64,000 bases of DNA from Scedosporium boydii (lineage: Eukaryota; Ascomycota; Sordariomycetes; Microascales; Microascaceae). Under the pieces are notes generated by a model. The model was not told the DNA's origin and did no database searches. It saw nothing but the letters and a program-made list of their open reading frames with translations. This document shows positions 55,957 through 64,000 of the stretch, one piece after another. Where the stretch lies: positions 1 through 64,000 of the forward strand of contig NJFT01000144.1 in the NCBI GenBank assembly GCA_002221725.1, in the 5' to 3' direction. Every line of letters starts with the position of its first letter. Within the stretch, counting starts at the first letter, position 1. A program made the translations under genes and the position numbers.

Positions 55957-58298
55957 TTATGAGATCACCTTAGCCGGCGCCGTCGTCTTATTCACGCAGC
56001 CGCATCTCCCACATCGGTACCAGTAGGAGGAGTAGAAAAAGCGGGGGGGTCCGTACTTGAATAGCGTGAGTAGTGGTTCGAACCTGGTTGGCGAATGGGG
56101 TGTTGGATCTTGGCAGTCCTTGTAACAATGAAGACAAGGAAGGGCGGTAAACGGTCCGCACCCGCTTGCCCTGCCCCCTTCGTCGGCTTCGTCGGTGTTC
56201 GCTTCTCTTTGACGACCTCCTTCACTCTCCTCCTGCTCTTCACCCATCCCTGCAACTTCACTCGTCGTCTCGCCGGCTTTATCCTCTCTCTCTGCTCCAC
56301 CGGCTTCACTTGCCTCATCTTCTTCACTTTCCTCGTCTTCTCCACTTGTCTCGCCTCCTTCGCTAGCTTCGTCCGTCGCTCGCTCATCGTCCCTACTATC
56401 TGATCTGCTGGATCCGGCACTCTCGGGGATTACTGAGCCTTGTCGATGGGAATATTCGCTTTCGTCATCCCGCCCGCCGTTGGCAGACTCAGAATACATG
56501 GATGCGGTGGCCCTACTAGCCGCCGTGGAGCTAGCTCCAAGCGCATCATCTGGAATTGTTTCCTCTCCAAACACACTTCGACGCAGACATTCGGTATTAC
56601 CCGAACTAGCAACATCAAGAACGGTGTGTCCACATTGACCAGCGCATCGTGGGAGAGGCCTCAAGCTACATCGGCGCCTAGGAGTACGTATGCCGCCCTC
56701 GCAATCAGGGTCTGCCTGGGAAACAGTCAACGGGAGGCAAACGGGTAGCCGTTCGATGCGCTCTACAGTGCCCAGCATCAATAAAACAGCGTGGTCGCAT
56801 GGCTGGTCTTGACAAAACCCCTGGAGGATGAAGGTCTGAGTGTTACTGTCCAACAAGATGCGTTGAATGCAGAAACCTAATACGTCATCCACCTCTTTGT
56901 ATGCTGTGTTCCGTGGGACGAATACGTCGACTTCGGAGAGCATGGGGATCGATGGCGTCGGCGGCGCGCCCGAGGTCCCGGAAGCCGATGAGGAAAGTTC
57001 CGAAGCAGTATCAGCCTCCGCCATGTAGTTGACAAGCTCTTGGGCATCTGTAAGCGGCATGTCCGCGTTGCTCGGAGCACCGCCAACAGTGGCTGGCTCG
57101 GATGGCCCTGCGCCGTCATCGCTCCCCAAGGCGCCGGAACCGTAGGTACACACGAAGGCGGCGTTAGCAGAGAATACTGCTACTTGGCCGTTCGGGAATT
57201 CGACCTCGACGCTGTCCCCGTCGTCAGAGCCGTCAGTTGAGACCAGATCCTCCCGCGTTTGAATTTCGGCTGGGAGCTCGGCAGTGCTAGAGTCAGACTG
57301 CTCGTCCATAGCGAGACCTTGGTCTACGACCTGGTGAGTCTCATCTGGGGCGTCACAGCCCCGTGTAGTTCCACGAGCTTCATCCGAATGTGTTGCCTCA
57401 ATGGGTGTAGATTCTTGATCGGCAAGCCAGGCCTCAACTTGCGTCACGGAATCTCGGCTTCTCAGTCCTCGGCCACTGGGTGGGCTTAAACTCCGTCGCC
57501 ATTGTCCCCGTCGTTGCCCGCGCCGTTCCCTCTGCTGCTGTTCATCGACAGTTGATCCAGAGGCTTCGGCCGCCCGGACACGCACACGCTCTTTTCGAAA
57601 GCGGCTCCGAATCTGTTTTCTCAGGGCTTTAAAGTCTGCGAGCTGGCCACATACTTTGCCGCTGAGATCCCGGAGCATCTGCTCGGTCGTCGATTGACTG
57701 CCCAAATCGTCAGCACGCTTATGAGACGGAGAAAATCAGGCACAACTCACTCAAAGCTATTTAATGCGATAGAGGCCATCATCACAGCCAGTTGGAAAAT
57801 ATCCACGACGCGGTGCACGTTTTCAATGCGACGACGAACGTCTGCCTCGTTGTAGACAAATAAACATCCCCTGAGTTGCCTTTTAAACCACTGCGAGATG
57901 CGCTCTACCTTGCTTTTGTTTAAGGTGTATTTTTTCAGAAAGTCCATAGCTTCTTCGGCAATGTCTTCCATCATCTTGACACAGACATCGACAAGGGACT
58001 TGGATTGCCCAGGTTCGTCCTCGACATTGAGACACTGGAGCTTATCCTCGGGAAGATTTCGAAGCAGGCCAGGGAGAGCCTCGCGGACCTACGTCGTGGT
58101 CGATTGCATTTAGCATCTAGAGAGGGGAACAAACTAGAGCGGGTGCACACCCAGCCTCACCTTCTCAAGCATCTTCAAGGACGTGATATATTCTTCCCAA
58201 AGGCCCTGTGCATCACGCATCTTGTCGCCAAACTCATAGGCCTTAGCGAGGACATTGGCGATGGCCGTGCAGCTAGCGATTACGCCGACGACCTCCAT
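55957..58298 (-). CDS. Protein with fungal STAND-associated N-terminal domain and Cys-rich tail
   Basis: Three exons: 58161-58298, 57751-58088 and 55957-57697, giving 738 residues. I chose the start at 58298 because MEVVGVIASCTAIANVLAKAY is the standard opening of the fungal N-terminal domain found on STAND/NLR-like and ankyrin proteins (PF17111-like). This helical domain runs to about residue 160. No NACHT or NB-ARC P-loop, ankyrin, WD40 or TPR repeat follows. Instead there is a disordered acidic Ser/Glu/Asp-rich region with a short ordered-looking segment (about 400-460, FVPRNTAYKEVDDVLGFCIQ ... FILQGFCQDQPCDHAV), another strongly acidic tract (about 590-670), and a C-terminus with Cys pairs (ALPCLHCYKDC, YRCGRCGC) that could bind zinc. 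In NLR-like proteins this N-domain is thought to be a signalling or effector module. This protein may be an adaptor, a relic or an orphan; the function is unknown. Confidence 0.65.
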
Positions 58299-58707
58299 TT
58301 TCGTTTCGCTCAGCTGGAGTTGATGCGGCCGGTCATCGTATGGAGGTGGAGAGAATCGAGGTGTACAGTGGTGTATAATGCTCTGAGGCCTGTCCGAATT
58401 AGCCAGGGCTACCTCGCCTTTATCAAGTGCGGATTCTCGATTGTTAGAAAAACTCTCCCCAGCGCAAATCAGCAATGCTGTTCTGCCCACGCTCTTATGA
58501 CACCATATTAGTGGAGATGAATTTGTACACTTTGAAGAGGCGCGGCGATGGTGTGCTGCGACACACTTGATGCACCTGTCGTCCATTGAGCACGCGTTCC
58601 CCGCCACCACCCGCTGTCCCAGCCTCGCGTACTTGGGCACCAATGCAGCGAGGAGGCGGTGCTTCATGAAACGACTGAAGTTTTCCGGACTACCATGATA
58701 AACCGCG

Positions 58708-58800
58708 CTATACCGTCCTCGTCATATGAGCAACGTTGAAATCGACAAAAGCGTCAGTCGTGCGTCTGCGGATTGGTGGTCTCGCTGGCACCTAGGACTC
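58708..58800 (+). repeat. Diverged dispersed repeat, copy 1
   Basis: About 90 nt beginning near TATGAGCAACG and including GTCTGCGGATTGGTGG are similar to 63135-63215 by eye. Copy 1 has an open frame (MSNVEIDKSVSRASADWW), while copy 2 has stops. Confidence 0.6.
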
Positions 58801-59540
58801 GGAGGTAGGCAGAAGCCTTCTCCTCCGCCACACCTTGTGGCTGTTGGCTTTCCCCTGGCTTCGCAAAGCATCGGGGGACGCCAAAAAGGCGCGGCAGAGT
58901 CGCGCTTGAGGTGGCGTAATAGACCAGAAGGGTTTCGACATCGCGAGCCACCAAGGCAGACTTGGCTAACGAAGTGTTTAACCCGCTTCCGCTACTTATT
59001 GCGTTGGGACAGAGAGGCGTTCATCTCCTCTTCTTATGCACAGGCACTATATGACAAATATATGGTGTAGTACTGCTTTGATACCTACGCCAAAGAGATT
59101 GACTCTGAGCTCTCAGCCTTGAGAAAAGTGGCGGCTGCAAGGCTAAAGTAGAAAGAAAGATATGCTAGTAAATATATCCCATAAATCTTAGTTATATCTA
59201 CTATTCTCCAACCAAGTCCATGGGTGAACTCGATGGAGCAACCTCATTAACCAACCCATCCTCTCAGTGGCGCGCTCGATGGAGGACTTGGGATCAGGCG
59301 TAACCAAGCGTTCCTGGTGGGTCTTGTGCTCTCACCCTTGTCACCCTTTCATAACACTGGACCGCATCGGATAAGCCTGCGCCTCCTCCCACTCACTATT
59401 GTGTCTACTAAATATCCCAGGGCACTCTCCTGCGACTCCAGTGTCCTGTAAACCGGTGTCGTTGATTGGGCCGTTGCACCTTTCCTGAAGGTGAAGCATG
59501 AAATGGCCAATCTTAGTGCTGGCTGTATTGACGGACCCTT

Positions 59541-59545
59541 TATAA
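59541..59545 (+). promoter_or_regulatory. TATA box of the 5S rRNA gene
   Basis: TATAA starts 29 nt before the first base of the 5S gene. Neurospora 5S genes have a TATA element needed for RNA polymerase III transcription at this same distance. Confidence 0.7.
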
Positions 59546-59569
59546 GGCAGATACAGATGGCCTTCTGGT

Positions 59570-59688
59570 ACATACGACCATAGCTCGTAGACAACTGAGG
59601 GTCCCGTCCGCTCCCCTATACATAAGCTACGAAGCGCCAGACTAGTAGTTGGGTCGGTGACGACCAGCGAATCCCTGGTGTTGTATGT
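59570..59688 (+). rRNA. 5S ribosomal RNA gene (dispersed copy)
   Basis: It begins ACATACGACCATA and ends with TTGTATGT, which pair to close helix I. The length of 119 nt is normal. The internal control region GTAGTTGGGTCGGTGACGAC and the AGCGAATCCCTGGTGTTG segment match the filamentous-ascomycete 5S consensus as I know it. Helix II is kept: CTCGTAG near the 5' end pairs with CTACGA about 45 nt later, although these bases differ from the common type, so the gene looks functional rather than a decayed copy. It is transcribed alone by RNA polymerase III, as usual for dispersed 5S genes of Sordariomycetes. Confidence 0.92.
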
Positions 59689-59690
59689 CT

Positions 59691-59697
59691 TCTTTTT
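59691..59697 (+). terminator. RNA polymerase III terminator of the 5S gene
   Basis: TCTTTTT lies 3-9 nt after the mature 3' end. The run of five T residues is the standard RNA polymerase III stop. Confidence 0.8.
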
Positions 59698-61403
59698 GTC
59701 GCCCTTTCTGAATTTATTTTCTTTTTGACTCTTTTGTTCAGTTCCTCTTTCGAAGCCCAAGGCTCCGTGGATAGCTTTCTTAACGAGGAGTTGGTACGTT
59801 GGAGTGTGCAGAAGGCTGGGTGGCAGTTCAGAACTTAGCCTCGCAACTCTACTGTGGCTTTTCGAACTTTGTATATTAGTAACTATAGCCGGGGAGGCCG
59901 AAACAGGACCCTGTCGCTCACCTTCTTGCCCTTACTGAGGCAAAGGCAGGTGTCACTCAGTTATGGAGGATCAAATGACGTGATTCATGATTAGAACGCG
60001 GACATCTGGACGATGTGACATTTCGAAAGATCGAGTACCAATGTCAATAATTTAGGAGAGCTCTTTTTGGCGTTTCCGCAAAGTTCCGAGTCAACTGCCG
60101 GAAGGGAGGCCAACTCCAATCCAAGACTGCGCCGAGATGCCTCCACCCCGGCCCAATGGCTCTCCGACTGCCAGTATAGGCGATGGCATGAACGGTGATC
60201 TCCTTAAAATCTCGTCATCGCAGTTCCGGTTCTTTGTTCTCGGTGGTTGGAACAGGAAATGGCCGGGACATCTTTTGCGGAAAGAAGTGTTAAGCCCGGT
60301 CAGCCTTTTCGTCGATGTGATGAGAATAGAAGGAATGACAAAACTCGCCATCATATATCGGGGGACATCTTGAGGACTAGCGGAACGTTAGGATATATAG
60401 AGAATGACTCACAGTTTGATGAAGTCCTCGGACGAGTCATGCCGGAGGTAGATTCAACCCACAAATCTCCTGGAAGGTGACTTGTGGGCTGGCTCCTTGT
60501 TCGTGGACTTCGTCACAGCACCTTGTCCTGGTCACTGTACGCGCGGTCTCAGGATTTTGAAGTGATGGGGATTACTCTGTCAAAAAGCAGATCTCTCTCT
60601 TCGAGATTTCGAATCGCTCTTCGTTTAACCTAGAGAGGAACTTGCTCAATAGGAACGTCACGTATTTGTGTTTCATTGACTTTATGCGTATATGTACTGG
60701 CTCCTTGCGGAGCCTCGGTCAAGTCTGCCCGTTTGCCTATATCCTGATAATATAAACATTGTAAATAGATCCGACACTCGATTGGTGTTCCGAGGCGCCG
60801 TCTCCAAGTTTGTTTCGAGCCGGGTTTGATGTCTTACACCAGGTGGAGGATCCCGGCTTCTGAGAGTGGACCTTGCAACGGCTAGGGCGGTTTCCTAACC
60901 CTGAATTAAGCGCTATGGAGTAGTCGTCCCGTGGGAAACTCAGTACTGTGGATGGGGCTAGGGGTAAGTTGAGGAGAAACGAATTCACTGAGGGTGCTAC
61001 TGGAGTTGGTAAGAGTGCTTGTTTGTGCTGGTCTCCCAGCCTCACACAACTTCGATTACATGTTCCCTTATGCCACGAAAGGCTCAAAGAAGCCCCAGGC
61101 CCCATTGAATTAAGCCCGCCTTACTGTAAGGAGCTGTTGATGCCTACTGGAGGAAGGAGTGCGAGGTCAGTGTGTAAACGCGCCAGCAACAAAGGGTGAG
61201 ACGTAGGGTTGGCGACAACTTGGGGCCCTCAACGTAGGACGTTATCTGATTCACTCCATCTAAGAGAAAGACGCGACGCGCTCTCCCATCTACCTCCAGT
61301 GATCCGGAATCATTCCATTGAAAAAGCCTATAAAGGACATATTCTCTTCCGCGTGCCACCTTCAATCTATTTCCACTCAACCACACCAACAAACCCATCA
61401 AAA

Positions 61404-61500
61404 AGAGTGACTCTTCATCACGAGAAAGAGAACTCTCTATCATCAAAAAAGGGTAACTCTTCATCATCATTCATAGAAAGAGTAAATCTATCATCATTCT
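61404..61500. repeat. Imperfect tandem duplication of about 45 nt
   Basis: Both halves share CTCTTCATCA, AGAAAGAG and TCTATCATCA in order. The second half has a short ATC-rich insertion. It lies in the probable leader of the SRA-domain gene. Confidence 0.75.
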
Positions 61501-61586
61501 ACGGAACTCCTCGGTAAATACTTCTTATGGCAGTCTTTTGAGCGATAAACCAGTATTGACGTTACCAGACACAGTCAGACAGCATC

Positions 61587-62450
61587 ATGGAAGTGGGACC
61601 TGTGGTGGCCATGGCTGGGAGCCAGGCAACTGGCAGCGCCGCGAACGAAGAAAACCGACGACGCCCTTGTGGAGAAGTTGGATTGCCTCCAGTCAACCAT
61701 CCGATCTGGGGCCATAACCAACTGATGGATGGGATTTCCCAAAAAGGGAAGTCGTACGCGTTTAACCAAAGAAGTCTGGCTCTGAGACGGGCGGCGAATG
61801 TCCAAGGAGACAATGGAATCCAGGTAAGTCTCCATCAATATCCTCGCGTCATACTCATTGTGTTGGCATGAGTTTTCTCTGTCCCTTGGCAAAGCCTTCA
61901 ATCATCAAATGTGGACTGACCTCGGGGATTTGTTTATAAATTGTAGGTTGGACAATGGTTTCCGTTTTATCTCAACGCGGTCTTAAAAGGGGCTCACGGA
62001 AACCCGGTCAGAGGAATTTACGGAACGCAGCAGGGTGTGATGTCCCTCGTGTTGTCTAACGCTTACGCCGGGGACGACGGCTGTGACGCTGACGACGGAG
62101 ACGTGATTTGGTACGTCGAAATGGGGGCACACGCAGTCGCCCCAATGACCCAGGAGGCACACGATAAGGCGAGGGAGAATCTTTCCCTCTCTGCCTCATA
62201 CGAGTACGGAAATCCGATTCGGGTTTTGAGATCCTGCAAGGCGGGAGGCCCATGGGCGCCCGCTGTCGGTTTAAGATACGATGGTCTATACAAGATCGTT
62301 AGTGTAAGGGGATATGTTAACGAGAAAGGAGGCCAATATTTTCAGTACCGTCTGGAACGTGTGGCCGCCCAAACGCCCCTCAGAGATTTGCTCACCATAC
62401 CTTCAGCGGATCAGGTGGCAGCCTATCGCCAGATCAAGGAAGGTTACTAG
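61587..62450 (+). CDS. SRA/YDG-domain protein (methyl-CpG-reader fold)
   Basis: Two exons, 61587-61823 and 61947-62450, with a GTAAGT...TGTAG intron, giving 246 residues. After a short N-terminus with a basic segment (residues 20-75), the SRA domain starts exactly at exon 2. Family landmarks in order are VGQWFPFYLN, GAHGNPVRGIYGTQQGVMSLVLSN (with the G-I-x-G-T and S-x-V-L-S pattern), an acidic DDGD turn, YGNPIRVLRS, GLRYDGLYKI (the YDG motif, Y190-D191-G192), FQYRLERV and PLRDL. SRA domains in UHRF1 and SUVH proteins flip and bind 5-methylcytosine or hemimethylated DNA. No RING, PHD, SET or HNH domain is attached, so this is a stand-alone SRA protein. It sits among repeats and a broken gene. 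A role in recognising methylated or RIP-modified DNA is an inference. Confidence 0.85.
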
Positions 62451-63214
62451 CTACGAAAGGAGTGTGATTACCGGCTTTAGGGAGGTACAGATCGGAGACG
62501 GTTTTTGGGCTGGTCATAGGGGAAGTGGTTACATAGATGTACTTGGCCTCCACCTCTATCACCCGTTTACCTTCAAGTTTTAGAGCTTGTGTATTGAGAT
62601 CAGAGATCACGGTTTTATTAAAACAGGCTAGGGCTCGAGGGTATTCTCTACTGAAACTAGATGATTATTCGTGTGATGGAGCGGCCGGTCGTGCTCGCAA
62701 GGTGTGGGGAAGCCCCGAGCCTCGAGCAGCTCGTTCGTTTATACTTCTCAGCCTTGTCTTTTCGACGGCTACGCATTTACTCATGAGACATATGTGATGG
62801 GAATAATATAGCTCGCGTTGCCGAGGGCGGTACTCTTGGAGCTGCTAGGTCCCGGCCCACCCAGCTACGGGAACGAGAGAAACTAGTCATGATCGATGCA
62901 CAGCTCGCTCTCCAGCACGGGTTCCAAGTATCTCATCCAATCTCGAGAATGCTCCACCTTCAGTATTCGAGGGCACTTCGGCTTTCATGGTGCACGCTGT
63001 TCACGTGAGCGGGTTTCTACTCCAGCTCTTTGGGAGAATACTGTGCCTAGCTTGGTGATCATTAGTTGCCTTTAGTCACACGGTCAATATATCAACTGCG
63101 AGTGTTTTAATATCAATATCCGCAGCGCTTCAGTATCCTATCCTGGTTGTATGAGCGACGTTTAAATCGGCAAAGCGTTAGTTGTGTGTCTGCGGATTGG
63201 TGGGCTCTCTAGCA
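62451..63214. other. Intergenic region with second repeat copy, no gene seen
   Basis: Short frames only. Around 62845-63008 a frame on the plus strand (containing REREKLVMIDAQLALQ) looks faintly coding but has no recognisable family. The end of the region is the second copy of the diverged repeat. Confidence 0.45.
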
Positions 63215-63215
63215 C
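63135..63215 (+). repeat. Diverged dispersed repeat, copy 2
   Basis: Aligned by eye with 58708-58800 it shares TATGAGC, ACGTT, AAATCG, GTCTGCGGATTGGTGG and CACC. Several differences are C in copy 1 to T in copy 2. It carries a TAA where copy 1 has GAA, and it directly abuts the ABC transporter remnant. Confidence 0.55.
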
Positions 63216-63227
63216 CTTACCCTTACT

Positions 63228-64000
63228 CTCGGAGAGGTGGACTCTCGGGTATTGTTCCGGCATGCGCAACGGGTGCACGATGTTTGGTCCTTTCCCGTCC
63301 AGACTATCATGTGCCTTGGAGGTCTTATGTATCTGCTACCATGGCAGGTGTTCATCGCGGTCGTTGCAGTCATAGTACGGGCACCATGTCCCTCGGTTGA
63401 CCAACTTAACCATTCTGTCTGACTAACTCTTTGGTAGATCTGCCTATATCCCTTCCTCAGTCTAATCCTTAATGTCATGTCGTTTTGGGTACGGCAAAAC
63501 ATGATCGAGAAAGACCATCGGACCAAATTCATAGCCGAGGCTCTCTAGTCTCTCCCGGTCATCAAGATGCATGCATGGAGTCGGTGTTTGCTTCCTCAAT
63601 TGCGCGGCGACGTACAACGGAGCTCAATGCTTTGGAAAAGACGACCTTTGTGACCGCTTGGCTTACTTGCGCGATGCAGTCGACGCCTTCCGTCTTGACA
63701 CTAGGTGCCTTTGGAGTTCTTCTCTGGACCAGTCACGTTCTTAACATTCAACTCATCTTCACCGCCATCATGTTGTTTACGATGCTCAACGTCACCTTGA
63801 TGCAGCTCTCACAGCTCGCGTCGACAGTTCAGGCGATAAACACATCTTGCGCCCGCATCCAGGCATACCTCAATCTCCCGGAAACCAAGTTATCACCCGT
63901 TGATCAGCCGCAAATAGCAGGTGACGTGCTGCTCTACGGACAGATTCGGCTGAACCAAATACACCTCTCTTGGTCCAACGCATCGCCTCTCGTCACAAAC
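63228..64000 (+). pseudogene. ABCC/MRP-type ABC transporter remnant, runs off the right end
   Basis: An exon to 63374 codes for LGEVDSR...RHAQRVHDVWSFPVQ, the region before and in the first transmembrane domain of MRP-type exporters. An intact-looking intron (63375-63437; GTACGG donor, GACTAAC branch site, GGTAG acceptor) follows. The next exon reads ICLYPFLSLILN ... MIEKDHRTKFIAEAL, then a TAG stop at 63546-63548, then SLPVIKMHAW. At about 63578 the frame changes by one base and continues ESVFASSIARRRTTELNAL ... LSQLASTVQAINTSCARIQAYL to the window edge, where the linker to nucleotide-binding domain 1 begins. The sequence upstream of 63228 is repeat-derived and lacks the N-terminal transmembrane part. 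With one stop, one frameshift and a missing 5' end this is probably a pseudogene, although the rest outside the window cannot be judged. Confidence 0.8.

Larger units (their letters stand above)
58299..59569. other. Intergenic region with coding-like remnant and diverged repeat
   Basis: On the plus strand a frame from 58726 runs to a TAG at 59068-59070. It would continue, if that codon is ignored, through an amphipathic-looking segment (FDTYAKEIDSELSALRKVAA) to a stop at 59149. This could be a decayed gene. The first 90 nt of it recur in diverged form at about 63135-63215. No protein family is recognised. Confidence 0.45.
59689..61586. other. Gene-free stretch before the SRA gene
   Basis: No convincing ORF in either direction. 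The last 270 nt hold a TATAAA (61330-61335, about 255 nt upstream of the SRA start codon) and an imperfect tandem duplication (61404-61500), so they are probably the promoter and leader of the SRA gene. Confidence 0.5.

Noticed and set aside
59341..59760. 139-codon minus-strand ORF across the 5S gene
   Set aside because: It is antisense to a clear 5S rRNA gene with TATA box and terminator.
60948..61199. Short ORF containing a GATGVGKS P-loop-like string
   Set aside because: The rest of the frame has no NTPase features; a chance match to a short motif.

Overview
This window is nuclear DNA of a filamentous ascomycete (Pezizomycotina), most likely a Sordariomycete. The genes are spliced with short introns of about 55 to 160 nt that have GTRNGT-type donors and CTAAC-type branch sites. 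A dispersed 5S rRNA gene closely resembles the Neurospora type, and the protein families are fungal (LaeA-like methyltransferase, CE1 acetylxylan esterase, PF17111-like N-terminus). No bacterial, organellar or CRISPR features were seen.

Layout. 1.3-3.1 kb: membrane-anchored SGNH-like protein (+). 4.5-5.9 kb: six-exon LaeA-like methyltransferase (-). 5.9-14.2 kb: 8.3 kb without a convincing gene. 14.2-17.3 kb: BDF1-type double-bromodomain/NET protein (-). 19.1 kb: doubtful small membrane ORF (-). 21.0-22.2 kb: Utp12-domain ribosome-biogenesis protein (+). 22.5-23.1 kb: uncharacterised protein (-). 23.7-24.7 kb: secreted acetylxylan esterase (+). 25.4-27.7 kb: glutaminyl-tRNA synthetase (+) with an 8-nt microexon. 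28.3-33.4 kb: intronless 1694-residue disordered protein (-). 33.4-45.2 kb: 11.7 kb without a convincing gene, between two divergent genes. 45.2-47.0 kb: protein with a C-terminal LisH-like motif (+). 48.3-50.7 kb: ARMH3/DUF1741 homologue (+). 51.8-52.7 kb: Isa1-type iron-sulfur assembly protein (+). 53.6-55.4 kb: Mgs1/WRNIP1 AAA+ ATPase (+).

From about 55.9 kb the character changes to accessory-type DNA. It holds a protein with a STAND-associated fungal N-terminal domain and a Cys-rich tail (-), a 5S rRNA gene (+), an SRA/YDG-domain protein (+), a diverged repeat present at 58.7 and 63.1 kb, and a broken ABCC-type transporter running off the right end.

The housekeeping genes between 14 and 55 kb do not form a pathway: chromatin reading, SSU processome, tRNA charging, Golgi lipid traffic, Fe-S assembly and replication stress are each represented once. 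The most unusual parts are the right-hand accessory block, the recurrent TACGAAGTA motif confined to intergenic DNA, and the two long gene-free blocks. Exon boundaries were read by eye from splice signals, frame continuity and protein family fit. No database search was run.
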